Below, one piece after another: positions 51,674 to 61,168 of a DNA stretch of 64,000 nucleotides. The notes under the pieces were generated by a model. The model saw only the letters and a list, made by a program, of their open reading frames with translations, was not told the DNA's origin and did not search any database. Each line of letters opens with the position of its first letter. Position 1 is the first letter of the stretch. Source of the stretch: Gammaproteobacteria bacterium (GTDB taxonomy: Bacteria > Pseudomonadota > Gammaproteobacteria > JAKBBU01); NCBI GenBank assembly GCA_021773195.1, contig JAJFKN010000008.1, positions 1 to 64,000 of the forward strand, written 5' to 3'. Position numbers and translations under genes: made by a program.

Positions 51674-52927
51674 ATGTTTACTTCGAATATGACCATCGCA
51701 GGGTTTGATGATGATTTGTCGGCGGCTATTAAGCATGAACAACAGCGCCAAGAGCAACATATCGAATTAATTGCTTCTGAAAACTACGCTAGTCCGCGGG
51801 TTTTGGAAGCCCAAGGCTCTGTGCTGACTAATAAGTACGCAGAAGGCTATCCTGCTAAACGTTATTACGGTGGCTGTGAATATGTAGACCAAGCTGAGCA
51901 ACTAGCCATTGATCGTCTCAAAGCCCTTTATGATGCTGATTATGCTAATGTGCAACCGCATTCTGGCTCTCAAGCCAATGCAGCTGTGTATATGGCTTTA
52001 TTAAATCCCGGTGACACGGTGTTGGGTATGAGCCTCAGCGATGGCGGTCATTTGACTCATGGGTCCAAAGTGAATTTTTCCGGTAAGTTGTATAACGCTA
52101 TTCAATATGGCGTGAAGCCTGATACGGCAGAAGTTGATTACGATCAAGTGGCGGATTTAGCCTGCGAACATAAACCAAAGATGATCATTGCCGGTTTTTC
52201 TGCTTATTCTCGTGTGATGGATTGGCAACGTTTTCGTAATATTGCTGATAGTGTAGGTGCGTATTTGATGGTGGATATGGCGCATGTGTCGGGTTTAGTG
52301 GCAGCGGGTTTGTATCCTTCACCGGTGTCCATTGCACACGTGGTTACGTCTACGACCCATAAAACCCTGCGTGGACCACGCGGCGGTTTTATTCTCTCGA
52401 AGGGCGAGCCTGACTTAGCAAAAAAATTCAATTCTTTAGTTTTTCCTGGGATGCAAGGCGGACCTTTAATGCATGTAATTGCGGCTAAGGCCGTGGCATT
52501 TAAAGAAGCCATGGAACCTTCCTTTAAACATTATCAACAACAAGTCATTGATAATGCTCGTGCCATAGCTGCCACCATGACAGAGCGCGGTTATAAAATT
52601 GTTTCAGGAGGGACCGATAACCATTTGATTTTAGTGGATTTGATTGAAAAGGATATCACAGGCAAAGATGCTGATGCCGCTTTAGGGCGAGCTAACATAA
52701 CCGTGAATAAGAATACCGTGCCTAATGATCCGCGTTCACCCTTTGTAACATCGGGTTTGCGTATGGGTACGCCTGCGGTGACCACGCGTGGCTTCAAGGA
52801 AAAAGAATGTCAGCAGCTGGCTCATTGGATCTGTGATGTTTTAGATGATTTGGAAAATGAGGAATGCATTCAACAGGTGAAGAAAAAAGCCTTAGCCTTA
52901 TGTGAAGCATTTCCTGTATATGCATAG
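51674..52927 (+). CDS. glyA: Serine hydroxymethyltransferase
   Basis: PLP enzyme interconverting serine and glycine and supplying methylene-tetrahydrofolate. The start at 51674 (GGAAG upstream) gives 417 residues, the same as E. coli GlyA, and the N-terminus aligns residue for residue; an upstream ATG at 51605 is rejected. Signatures: [20 protein letters not shown], and the PLP lysine in [14 protein letters not shown]. It opens the glyA-nrdR-nusB-thiL run common in gammaproteobacteria. Confidence 0.98.
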   Translation: MFTSNMTIAGFDDDLSAAIKHEQQRQEQHIELIASENYASPRVLEAQGSVLTNKYAEGYPAKRYYGGCEYVDQAEQLAIDRLKALYDADYANVQPHSGSQANAAVYMALLNPGDTVLGMSLSDGGHLTHGSKVNFSGKLYNAIQYGVKPDTAEVDYDQVADLACEHKPKMIIAGFSAYSRVMDWQRFRNIADSVGAYLMVDMAHVSGLVAAGLYPSPVSIAHVVTSTTHKTLRGPRGGFILSKGEPDLAKKFNSLVFPGMQGGPLMHVIAAKAVAFKEAMEPSFKHYQQQVIDNARAIAATMTERGYKIVSGGTDNHLILVDLIEKDITGKDADAALGRANITVNKNTVPNDPRSPFVTSGLRMGTPAVTTRGFKEKECQQLAHWICDVLDDLENEECIQQVKKKALALCEAFPVYA

Positions 52928-52939
52928 AAGGAGCGAATT

Positions 52940-53416
52940 ATGCATTGTCCATTCTGTAACGCCGACGAAACCAAAGTGATTGATTCACGCTTGGTGGGTG
53001 ATGAAGGACGTGAAGTACGCCGTCGTAGAGAGTGCCCAAAATGCCTCGAGCGTTTTACTACTTATGAGAAAATTGAACTTTCTTTGGCACGGATCATTAA
53101 AAGTGATGGCACTCGAACAAATTTTGATGAAGATAAATTACGCGCTGGCTTATTAAAAGCCCTAGAAAAGCGCCCCGTCAGCACAGAGCAAGTAGACAGC
53201 GCCGTATCTAATATTATTAGTCGTTTGCGCAGCTGTAGCGAACGCGAAGTGAATGCTCGGCTAATTGGCGAGTGGGTCATGGATGAGTTAAGAGTGCTAG
53301 ATGAAGTGGCCTATGTGCGTTTTGCTTCCGTGTATCGGAGCTTTCAAGATGTGAATGCTTTCCATGAGGAAATCACTCGCTTACAAACCCATCAACAAGA
53401 GTCCCAAAAGAAGTAA
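52940..53416 (+). CDS. nrdR: Transcriptional repressor NrdR
   Basis: Repressor of ribonucleotide reductase genes, 158 residues. A zinc ribbon with Cys3, Cys6, Cys32 and Cys35 and the basic stretch REVRRRREC binds NrdR boxes; an ATP-cone (about 49-139, [20 protein letters not shown]) senses ATP and dATP. AAGGAG precedes the ATG. Its probable target is the paired palindrome before nrdA at 3.8 kb. Confidence 0.98.
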   Translation: MHCPFCNADETKVIDSRLVGDEGREVRRRRECPKCLERFTTYEKIELSLARIIKSDGTRTNFDEDKLRAGLLKALEKRPVSTEQVDSAVSNIISRLRSCSEREVNARLIGEWVMDELRVLDEVAYVRFASVYRSFQDVNAFHEEITRLQTHQQESQKK

Positions 53417-53421
53417 ATATT

Positions 53422-53841
53422 GTGAGTAAAATATCAGAACGGCGTAAAGCACGAAAATTATTAGTACAAGCTTTGTATCAATGGCATATGTCCAATAACG
53501 ATGTGCAAGCCATTGAAGAAGAGTTCCAAGCTAATGATGCGTGGGAACGAGTGGATCAAGATTATTTTTCTAAACTGCTACATGATATTCCAAGCAAAGT
53601 TTCAGAGTTAGACGAATTACTCGCGGCTCAAACGGATCGCCCGCTGGTGCGATTGGATCCCATTTCTTTATCGGTATTACGCTTAGGTTGTTATGAATTA
53701 AAATACCAATTGGAATTACCCTTTAAAGTGGTAATTAATGAAGCTGTGGATTTAACGAAATGTTACGGCGCCCAAGATAGCCACAAATATGTAAACAGCA
53801 TCTTGGATAAGCTGGTTAAGCATCTACGCCCTCATGAATGA
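53422..53841 (+). CDS. nusB: Transcription antitermination factor NusB
   Basis: RNA-binding factor for rRNA antitermination, 139 residues, the usual size. The start is GTG; RRKARKLLVQALYQWHMS is the N-terminal family mark and FKVVINEAVDLTKCYGAQDSHKYVN the C-terminal one. It begins five bases after nrdR and overlaps thiL by eight bases. Confidence 0.96.
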   Translation: MSKISERRKARKLLVQALYQWHMSNNDVQAIEEEFQANDAWERVDQDYFSKLLHDIPSKVSELDELLAAQTDRPLVRLDPISLSVLRLGCYELKYQLELPFKVVINEAVDLTKCYGAQDSHKYVNSILDKLVKHLRPHE

Positions 53842-54769
53842 ATTTCATCTGATCAATGAATTTCTTAAACCAACGTTATATGAACGTGAAGATGTTGAAT
53901 TAGGCATTGGTGATGATGCTGCATTGCTGAAAGTGCCTGAAGACAAACGTTTGGTGTTAAGCATGGATAGCTTAGTGTCGGGGGTGCATTTCCCTGAAAA
54001 TGTTGCAGGGAATGATCTGGCAGACAAAGCATTAATGGTAAATTTAAGTGATTTAGCGGCCATGGGGGCAACACCTGCTTGGGTTACTATGGCATTGCAT
54101 TTGCCTTGCTACGATGAGGCTTGGATGAAAGCCTTTTCCCAACAGTTCCATAAAAGATTATCAGAATATCAATTACAATTAGTGGGCGGTGATATTAGTC
54201 GTGGTCCATTAAGCATTACTTTACAAGTGCATGGCTTTTTACCATTAAATAAAGCCCTACTGCGATCGGGGGCGCAAGTAGGTGATGACATTTATGTATC
54301 AGGTCAATTAGGTTTGGCAAAGCTTGCTTTGGATCATGTGTTAGATGAGGGCGCTAAAGAGCCATTACTGCATGATGCTTTTTATCGGCCTAAACCCCAG
54401 TTAGCGTTGGGTCAAAGTTTATTGGACTATGCCAACAGTTGCATTGATATTTCCGATGGCTTGCTCGCAGACTTAAGTCATATACTAGAAGCAAGTGCTG
54501 TGGGTGCAAAATTGCACTATGAATCCATCCCCGTGCATCCTCTATTAATGTCTAAAATGGAAGACGCTCGTGAATATGCTTTGACCCATGGTGAAGACTA
54601 CCAATTGTGCTTTACTGTGCCAAAAGCCTCACAAGCCATAATGCTCAAGCATGTTCAAGAAAAGTGCATAACACCCATCGGTACGATCACAAAAGCACCA
54701 GGTTTGGTGATTGAAGACAAAGATGGCAAAGATATCAGCTTTAACCACCGAGGATATAGACATTTTTGA
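53834..54769 (+). CDS. thiL: Thiamine-monophosphate kinase
   Basis: Makes thiamine pyrophosphate from thiamine monophosphate. 311 residues. Conserved nucleotide and metal sites: GIGDDAALL (about 23-31), MDSLVSGVHF, KALMVNLSDLAAMGATP, QLVGGDISRG, and DISDGLLADLSHI. It starts within nusB (eight-base overlap), so translation is coupled. Presence of thiL shows use of TMP from synthesis or salvage. Confidence 0.97.
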   Translation: MNEFHLINEFLKPTLYEREDVELGIGDDAALLKVPEDKRLVLSMDSLVSGVHFPENVAGNDLADKALMVNLSDLAAMGATPAWVTMALHLPCYDEAWMKAFSQQFHKRLSEYQLQLVGGDISRGPLSITLQVHGFLPLNKALLRSGAQVGDDIYVSGQLGLAKLALDHVLDEGAKEPLLHDAFYRPKPQLALGQSLLDYANSCIDISDGLLADLSHILEASAVGAKLHYESIPVHPLLMSKMEDAREYALTHGEDYQLCFTVPKASQAIMLKHVQEKCITPIGTITKAPGLVIEDKDGKDISFNHRGYRHF

Positions 54770-54837
54770 GCTTGAAAAAGCGTTTCCTTTCAAGGTATTA
54801 TTGTCCGTTACATGTCGTAGGGACCATTTAGTCATAT

Positions 54838-56124
54838 ATGGACAGTTCAACGGATAAACCGAACAATCGATCAAAGCTCATGCCTATATTAGTTTGTGCA
54901 TTGGCCGGTCTTTTTTATTTTTACGAATTTGCAATTCAAGTATCCCCCAGTGTCATGACCGATGATCTGATGCGCGATTTGCAAATCGGAGCGGCTTCCG
55001 TGGGCTTTATCTCGGCTTTCTTTTATTACGGTTATACACCTATGCAATTACCGGCAGGTATGTTGTATGATCGCTTTGGTCCACGCATTCTCATCAGTAT
55101 TGCCGCTTGTATTTGTGCCTCAGGCGCATTGATATTTGGTTTATCTCAAGATATCTGGATGGCCGCTTTAGGTCGTTTTATGACGGGCTTTGGTTCTTCT
55201 TTTGCTTTCATTGGTTGTTTGGTTTTAGTTTCCCGTTGGTTTGCTCCGAAATATTTCGCATTGTTGGCAGGTGTGGTGCAAGCCATGAGCAGCATAGGCG
55301 CTATGGTGGGGGAAATGCCTTTCGCTCATTTGGTGGCTACTTACGGTTGGCGCCATACGATGATTTACACATCCTTTGCAGGATATCTCGTAGTGATTTT
55401 GGTTTGGCTCATTGTGCGTGACAGCCCCAATGGCAAAATCGATAAACAAGTTTCTACCGGCCAGTTTGGTCATGGGGTTTGGCATAAACTGCATAATGTA
55501 TCTCGCCACAGTCAAACATGGTGGATTGCTCTTTATGCTTTTGCCATATGGGCGCCCATTGTTACCTTTGCGGCTCTTTGGGGCGTGCCCTTTCTCATGG
55601 CGAAGTATGGACTTTCTACTCCCGTTGCCGCTTCTATGGTATCACTTATTTGGATAGGCATTGGCCTGGGTAGCCCATTTACAGGTTGGGCCTCCGATAG
55701 AATAGGTCGTCGTTGTTTGCCATTGACCTTATGTGGGTTGATTGGTGCATTTGCCACAGTTGCTGTTATATATGTTCATTTGCCTGTTTGGGTAATCTTA
55801 ATAGCTTTATTTGCTTTTGGTTTTGCCGCCTCGGGGCAAACCTTGAGTTTCGGCGTGGTGCAAGATACTAACCCTCCACGTCGCGTGGGCACGGCTATTG
55901 GACTTAACAACATGTGCGTGGTTTTGGGGGGGGCTTTGTTCCAACCCTTAGTGGGTGTGCTCTTGCATCACACGTGGCACGGCGCCATGCAAAATGGAGC
56001 GCCCTTTTACTCCGTGCATGATTACCAAGTGGCTTTAGTTATGGTGCCCATTTGTTATTTTATTGCATTTATCACCTCAGCCAGCAAAATCCGTGAAACC
56101 CATTGCAAGTCCCAATTTCGCTAA
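54838..56124 (+). CDS. MFS transporter, paralogue of the one at 48671
   Basis: Inner-membrane permease of 428 residues with about 12 helices. IQVSPSVMTDDL, SAFFYYGYTPMQLPAGMLYDRFGPR, GEMPFAHLVATYGWRHTM and GWASDRIGRR correspond block by block to the permease at 48671, so they are paralogues separated by about 6 kb. Substrate unknown. No clear ribosome site was seen before the ATG. Confidence 0.83.
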   Translation: MDSSTDKPNNRSKLMPILVCALAGLFYFYEFAIQVSPSVMTDDLMRDLQIGAASVGFISAFFYYGYTPMQLPAGMLYDRFGPRILISIAACICASGALIFGLSQDIWMAALGRFMTGFGSSFAFIGCLVLVSRWFAPKYFALLAGVVQAMSSIGAMVGEMPFAHLVATYGWRHTMIYTSFAGYLVVILVWLIVRDSPNGKIDKQVSTGQFGHGVWHKLHNVSRHSQTWWIALYAFAIWAPIVTFAALWGVPFLMAKYGLSTPVAASMVSLIWIGIGLGSPFTGWASDRIGRRCLPLTLCGLIGAFATVAVIYVHLPVWVILIALFAFGFAASGQTLSFGVVQDTNPPRRVGTAIGLNNMCVVLGGALFQPLVGVLLHHTWHGAMQNGAPFYSVHDYQVALVMVPICYFIAFITSASKIRETHCKSQFR

Positions 56125-56173
56125 AATTCTGGTATAATAAACCTCAATAATTATTATATAAACTAGGAACACA

Positions 56174-57403
56174 ATGAGTTACAAGCAATCCCTTCAGACG
56201 TTATTAGCCCAAGAACCTTTTGATCTTACAGGTACCGAAAAATTTCAGCGTGCTTCGGGAATAGGTGGATGCGATCAACGCGTGGTGCCCTATGATAGAT
56301 TAGCTTTCCCACAAAATGATCGAGTCAAGTACTATAATGAGGGTGGATTTTATCTTATTTCTTTTGCTGGGCCCATGGATTTTTCACAATGGTTAGGTTG
56401 GAAAATCCATGTGTCCGTTCCTTTAGTGACGGCGAGAGAAGCCTATGATGTTATCGCCTCAATCGTGGCAGAAAACCATTTAGCTATGCGGGTGTTAAAT
56501 TTAGATGATATAGATACACCCTGTCATGAAGAGGGAAAAACCCGCTTTACCATTTATTTAACCTATAATGGTGAGAATGTTTTATCGTCGGAAGTGGCGA
56601 AAACAATGGTTAAGGAAATCCACAAGCAATTAGAATTGCGAAGATTTACTGAGCGTACTGCATTATGGCAAAAGACTCATCCTGATGCTATGTTAAATCC
56701 AAAAGCTGATATGCGCACCTTTTCTCAATTTTGTTCCTTGCGTAATGATGATGGTGAGGTTGGTGGTCTGGATACATTAATAACAGGCATGTTTTGTGAA
56801 GAGGAATTTAGAGGAACAGAACGTTTAACCTCTGATTTAGTGGGTGAATGCTTTAATCCCCTATGGCGGGAAAACCCCTATGAAAATTTGTTAAGAGAAA
56901 GGCCAGAGTTTGATTTAGCTAGGATGTTTACAGAATTATATGAAGGTGACATGAGTTATCAGAAAATAATCATTCATTCTATATTAGCCTATCTTAATAA
57001 ATACATTGGCATGGAAAAATTAAGTGACCGCCATGTGGTTAACCAATTAATGCATAAAGATTTTTCTGACGTGGATAAGGATGTTATGAAAGGTGATGCC
57101 ATGACACCAGAAATTCATCAGGATCTTCGCCTATGTTTATGGATGTTGGGATTTTTAATAAATAGGGATGATATATTGATCCCGCAAATTTCATGCAGTA
57201 ATGCCGCCGGTGAGCCGGGACTGTCGGAAGATTTTAAGGCTTTCCTAGGACAAATAAGAATTAATAATCCATATGTAAACGTAAGTAAATACCATAACTT
57301 TTTTGATGCATGGATAGAGGAACAGCAAGCACATCGGATTTCCGCAACAGCAAGTTCTTGCAACGGAGATAGTGTTAAAAGGGAAACGGGACTGATAATG
57401 TAA
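56174..57403 (+). CDS. Unrecognised protein with SpvC/OspF-like (phosphothreonine lyase-like) N-terminal half; candidate effector
   Basis: A 409-residue soluble protein. From memory of Salmonella SpvC, residues about 45-185 align in order and spacing. GWKIHVSV matches the Lys-x-His-Ile-Ser-Val block of catalytic residues; 46 residues after the His (49 in SpvC) comes RFTIYL for QFTLYI; 65 residues later (58 in SpvC) comes FCSLRND for YLSYRNE. The position of SpvC general base Lys136 seems to hold Arg (MRVL), so activity may differ. Residues 190-409 are helical and unrecognised. It has no signal peptide and overlaps tsaD by one base (TAATG). Confidence 0.5.
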   Translation: MSYKQSLQTLLAQEPFDLTGTEKFQRASGIGGCDQRVVPYDRLAFPQNDRVKYYNEGGFYLISFAGPMDFSQWLGWKIHVSVPLVTAREAYDVIASIVAENHLAMRVLNLDDIDTPCHEEGKTRFTIYLTYNGENVLSSEVAKTMVKEIHKQLELRRFTERTALWQKTHPDAMLNPKADMRTFSQFCSLRNDDGEVGGLDTLITGMFCEEEFRGTERLTSDLVGECFNPLWRENPYENLLRERPEFDLARMFTELYEGDMSYQKIIIHSILAYLNKYIGMEKLSDRHVVNQLMHKDFSDVDKDVMKGDAMTPEIHQDLRLCLWMLGFLINRDDILIPQISCSNAAGEPGLSEDFKAFLGQIRINNPYVNVSKYHNFFDAWIEEQQAHRISATASSCNGDSVKRETGLIM

Positions 57404-58449
57404 TGCAAGTATTAGGTATTGAAACTTCCTGTGATGAAACGGGTATTGCTCTGTATGATACGGACAATGGTCAATTGCATCATCGCTTATACAGCCAAGT
57501 TGATATTCATGTCGAATATGGCGGCGTAGTGCCCGAGTTGGCCTCGCGAGATCACATTCGCAAAGTGTTACCCTTAATTAACGAAGTATTAAAAGCCGCT
57601 AAAATTAACAAAGATCAAATTGATGGTATTGCTTATACGTCGGGACCTGGCCTCATTGGTGCTTTACTGGTGGGGGCTTCTATTGCCCGTAGCCTGGCTT
57701 ATGCTTTAAACATTCCTGCCATCGGTGTGCACCACATGGAAGGGCATTTGTTGGCGCCCATGCTGTGTGATCATGCGCCAGAATTTCCTTTTGTGGCTTT
57801 ATTGGTGTCCGGTGGACATACTCAATTGATGGAGGTAAAAGGCATCGGTGAGTATGAATTGCTAGGTCAAACCTTAGATGATGCCGTGGGTGAAGCTTTT
57901 GATAAGACCGCTAAACTATTAAATTTGGGCTACCCCGGTGGGCCCGCTTTAGCAAAGTTGGCAGAGCAGGGCGATAACACGCGTTTTAAATTTCCTAGAC
58001 CCATGGTCGATAGACCCGGTATGGATTTCAGTTTCAGTGGTTTAAAAACCTTTGCCATCAATACCATTGCAAAGCATGGTGATGATGCACAAACCAAAGC
58101 CGATGCCGCTCGAGCTTTTGAAGAAGCTGTGGTGGCAACCCTGATGATTAAATGCCGTCGCGCTTTAGACCATACAGGTTATAAGCGTTTGGTGGTAGCC
58201 GGTGGTGTCAGCGCCAATGTGCGCTTGCGATGCGCGTTGAATGAATTAATGCAGTCACGGCAAGGGCAAGCCTATTTCCCACCGCAAGAATTTTGTACCG
58301 ACAATGGCGCGATGATAGCCTATGCTGGAGCTCAACGTTTATTAGCCGGCCAACAAGATAGTGACTTAACCATTAACGCTCGGGCTAGGTGGCCTATGGA
58401 AGAGCTTAATATAGCAGAGAGACAAATTAATATAAAAACTGAAGATTAA
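57403..58449 (+). CDS. tsaD: tRNA threonylcarbamoyladenosine biosynthesis protein TsaD
   Basis: Essential enzyme that transfers threonylcarbamoyl to A37 of ANN-decoding tRNAs with TsaB and TsaE. 348 residues. Signatures: [13 protein letters not shown] at the N-terminus, the metal-binding HHMEGH (about 110-115), [28 protein letters not shown], and [12 protein letters not shown]. Its ATG lies in the stop codon of the preceding gene. Confidence 0.98.
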   Translation: MQVLGIETSCDETGIALYDTDNGQLHHRLYSQVDIHVEYGGVVPELASRDHIRKVLPLINEVLKAAKINKDQIDGIAYTSGPGLIGALLVGASIARSLAYALNIPAIGVHHMEGHLLAPMLCDHAPEFPFVALLVSGGHTQLMEVKGIGEYELLGQTLDDAVGEAFDKTAKLLNLGYPGGPALAKLAEQGDNTRFKFPRPMVDRPGMDFSFSGLKTFAINTIAKHGDDAQTKADAARAFEEAVVATLMIKCRRALDHTGYKRLVVAGGVSANVRLRCALNELMQSRQGQAYFPPQEFCTDNGAMIAYAGAQRLLAGQQDSDLTINARARWPMEELNIAERQINIKTED

Positions 58450-58462
58450 TTGGAGAACAATA

Positions 58463-59308
58463 ATGCCAGGAATTGTTATTTTACTTTCAACACCACGTAA
58501 TAGAACAACCGTGTTTGAAAAGAGTATTGAACAATTAGGATGTTTTGATATTCGACATGAGCCATTTTTTGACTTATGTTACGATGATAAGATAGAAGAA
58601 CTTGGCCCTCTATTAGAGTCAATGGTTGAAGAATCAAAAGATAAACTTATTTTTGTAAAAGATTTTGCTTTTTTTATGTTTGACTTAATGCAAGAAAAGC
58701 GTGAATTAATACAGTCTGCTAATATCAAATTCACTTTTTTAATACGCGAGCCATTTGATGCAATTCTCTCCTTAAGTAAGCTGAAACAGGATGATTTTAA
58801 GTTTTCGGCAGAAGAAATGATGCGTTACGACAGGCTATGGGATTGTTATGAGCTTTATCGTTGCTTAATAAATGAGGAGCCGTTAATTATTAATTCGACC
58901 AACCTAATAAAGTATCCTGAACAGGTTATGAGATTATATTGCGATCATATTGGAGTGGAGTTTAAGCCCGAAATGCTCGTTTGGTCAGCTAATGAGATTC
59001 CTGAAAGATTAAGAGATCATCAAGAATGGTACCAAACGGCTATCTCAAGCCGTGGTTTTGAGTCACAGACTGTCGGTGTGTTAGATGAGTATTTGGATAG
59101 TTTGCCAAGTGAAGAACAAGCAAGAATTCAGACGCTGGCTAGTGAACAAGATGTGTTTTACGAAAAATTAAACTGTCTGTCTACTCAGATTAGGCCTAGA
59201 GCACCAGCAAGAGTAGGACTTTCATACGGAGCAGCAGGATCCGGTTCTTGTGTTGTAAAGGACCAGACGGTTTGTTTAGAGATGAGAGTGGGCATGGGTA
59301 ATCAATAA
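58463..59308 (+). CDS. Sulfotransferase-like P-loop protein
   Basis: A 281-residue protein with the two marks of PAPS sulfotransferases: an N-terminal 5'-phosphosulfate loop-like segment after a beta strand (VILLSTPRNRTTVFEKS, residues 5-21) and a 3'-phosphate segment, FLIREPFDAILSLSKL (about 92-107). The fold is otherwise divergent, and the last 40 residues are Gly/Arg-rich and unrelated. A GGAG site precedes the ATG, 13 bases after tsaD. Substrate unknown; an exotic PAPS enzyme or an effector are both possible. Confidence 0.6.
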   Translation: MPGIVILLSTPRNRTTVFEKSIEQLGCFDIRHEPFFDLCYDDKIEELGPLLESMVEESKDKLIFVKDFAFFMFDLMQEKRELIQSANIKFTFLIREPFDAILSLSKLKQDDFKFSAEEMMRYDRLWDCYELYRCLINEEPLIINSTNLIKYPEQVMRLYCDHIGVEFKPEMLVWSANEIPERLRDHQEWYQTAISSRGFESQTVGVLDEYLDSLPSEEQARIQTLASEQDVFYEKLNCLSTQIRPRAPARVGLSYGAAGSGSCVVKDQTVCLEMRVGMGNQ

Positions 59309-59339
59309 AATAGGGTTCCCCATAGACAAGGAAAAAATT

Positions 59340-59717
59340 ATGATTGATCATATGGGTATTGAAGTTAGTGATTATAAAAAGTCAGTGGATTTTTATTGCA
59401 AAGCCTTAGCGCCACTGGGTTATGAATTATTAATGGAAGTACAAGGCTTCGCAGGATTTGGACGTAAAGGTGAAGGCCATGCTATTGCTACCTTCTGGTT
59501 GCACCAAGGTAATAAGCCATCTGGTAGTGCCCATATCGCTTTTTCGGCGCAAGACAGAGGTTCAGTGGATGCTTTCCATGAAGCCACGATGACTGCTGGT
59601 GGCAGAGATCACGGCGCGCCTGGTGTGAGAGAGATTTATCATCCGAATTATTACGGTGCTTTCGTACTGGACCCCGATGGCCATAACATTGAAGCAGTGT
59701 GTCATAAAGAAAGCTAG
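59340..59717 (+). CDS. VOC-family (glyoxalase/bleomycin resistance fold) protein
   Basis: A 125-residue cytoplasmic protein with the vicinal oxygen chelate fold: MIDHMGIEVSDYKKSVDFYCKAL, HIAFSAQDRGSVDAFHEA and the C-terminal FVLDPDGHNIEAV. The metal ligands His4, His67-region and Glu at the end are in place. Relatives act as lyases or dioxygenases on diverse small molecules; substrate unknown. AAGGAAAAA precedes the ATG. Confidence 0.85.
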   Translation: MIDHMGIEVSDYKKSVDFYCKALAPLGYELLMEVQGFAGFGRKGEGHAIATFWLHQGNKPSGSAHIAFSAQDRGSVDAFHEATMTAGGRDHGAPGVREIYHPNYYGAFVLDPDGHNIEAVCHKES

Positions 59718-59797
59718 ATAAATCAAGCTATTATGATTCCCCTGTGTATTTTATTGCCTATCTAAACGCCAAGATACAGAATACTGGAGCGTACCAT

Positions 59798-59859
59798 ACT
59801 CCAAAATACCGGATTTTGGAGTGTGTCTCCTTCCAAAATCCAGGATTTTGGAGTACAAT
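59798..59859 (+). promoter_or_regulatory. Tandem palindromic operators before the DUF4143 ATPase gene
   Basis: Operator A: ACTCCAAAAT-accgg-ATTTTGGAGT (59798-59822), perfect 10-bp arms. Operator B: CTTCCAAAAT-ccagg-ATTTTGGAGT (59830-59854), the same with one change; its inner 9-bp arms CCAAAATCC/GGATTTTGG flank one base. Centres are 32 bp apart, three turns, on one DNA face. A -10 TACAAT (59854-59859) abuts B. Two dimers of one regulator should bind cooperatively and block the promoter. Confidence 0.75.
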
Positions 59860-59888
59860 GTCAATATATGCCCAATCTAGAGCCTATT

Positions 59889-61082
59889 ATGGATAATTCC
59901 CAAACATACATCCCACGCAATATTGACGTAGCTATCCAACAAACGCTAGCACGTAAGAAGAGTATTTTATTGCTAGGTCCGCGCCAAACGGGCAAAACCA
60001 CTTTGGTCAATCATTTAGAATCCGATATCAGTATTTCATTAATACAGCCCGCAGTGCGTAATCATTACGAACGTGAACCTTCCAGTTTGGCAGAAGAAAT
60101 TGAAGCAAAATATGAAATAGAAAATAAGAAGCCTTTGATTGTCATTGATGAAGTGCAATTGGTACCAGAACTATTAGATGTGGCACAAGATTTAATTGAT
60201 CGGGATATCGCACAGTTTGTTTTGACAGGATCATCGGCTCGTCAGTTAAGAAAAGCAGCTCACATGAATTTGTTACCGGGCCGCATTGTTTATTTTAGAT
60301 TAGCACCATTCTCTTTATCGGAGATACCCCATGAAGATTCCATTGAAGATTTACTTTATTACGGGTCGTTACCGGGTATTGTGAATACAGAATCTCATGA
60401 AATGAAAGGGGTAGACTTACAATCCTACGTGGAAGTTTATTTAGAAGAAATTCGCGCTGAAGCTGTGGTACGCAATGTAGCATCCTTTGGGCGTTTCTTA
60501 GAGTTAGCAGCATCGGAATCGGGAAATTTGGTGAGTATGCGTAAGTTATCGGAAGAAATTGGAGTGGCTCACACAACCATCAGCAGTTATTACCAAATTT
60601 TAGAAGATTGTTTGGTGGTGGAAAAAGTAGAGCCTTTGATTAAAACAAAAGTACGCCGTAAACTGTCTAAATCACCCAAATATTTATTTTTTGATTTAGG
60701 GGTTAGACGTTTAGCGGCTAAGTCAGGTGTGAGTCTTCCAGAAAAATATCTGGGTCAACTGTTTGAGCAATTCGTTGGTCTTGAGCTTATTCGCCAGTGT
60801 CAGCAACAAACGGGCGTAAGACGACTTTATTACTGGCGTGACACCAAAGGGCCGGAAGTAGATTGGGTATTAGAAGTGGAAGGGAAATACATACCCATTG
60901 AAGTGAAATGGACTGCTTCACCAAAGGAAAAAGATGCGAGGCACTTGCAAACCTTTTTACAAGAGTATGATAATTGTGAGCGAGCGTATGTTGTTTGCCG
61001 CGTGCCAAGAGCACGCAAGCTAGGCGAAAATATTTATGCCATCCCCTGGCAAGCTTTGAGGGATTCTTCGTTATTATCTTGA
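59889..61082 (+). CDS. AAA-type ATPase with DUF4143 domain
   Basis: An ATP-binding protein of 397 residues (ATG 59868, near the predicted transcript start, would add seven). Walker A LLGPRQTGKTTL and Walker B LIVIDEVQL, then SSARQLRK, precede a winged-helix-like segment (about 205-235) and the DUF4143 domain with YYWRDTKGPEVDWVLE and YIPIEVKW, the acidic/Lys pattern of PD-(D/E)XK-type folds. The family is often found near toxin-antitoxin or mobile genes; function unknown. Tandem operators upstream suggest tight control, possibly by its own winged helix. Confidence 0.85.
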   Translation: MDNSQTYIPRNIDVAIQQTLARKKSILLLGPRQTGKTTLVNHLESDISISLIQPAVRNHYEREPSSLAEEIEAKYEIENKKPLIVIDEVQLVPELLDVAQDLIDRDIAQFVLTGSSARQLRKAAHMNLLPGRIVYFRLAPFSLSEIPHEDSIEDLLYYGSLPGIVNTESHEMKGVDLQSYVEVYLEEIRAEAVVRNVASFGRFLELAASESGNLVSMRKLSEEIGVAHTTISSYYQILEDCLVVEKVEPLIKTKVRRKLSKSPKYLFFDLGVRRLAAKSGVSLPEKYLGQLFEQFVGLELIRQCQQQTGVRRLYYWRDTKGPEVDWVLEVEGKYIPIEVKWTASPKEKDARHLQTFLQEYDNCERAYVVCRVPRARKLGENIYAIPWQALRDSSLLS

Positions 61083-61168
61083 ACCATTGAACGGATTTTA
61101 TATAAGTTTAGTTTTACGTAGTTTACCCTAGAGTCATAGCAGAAGTTCTTGCTTCTTTTTTATATGGT

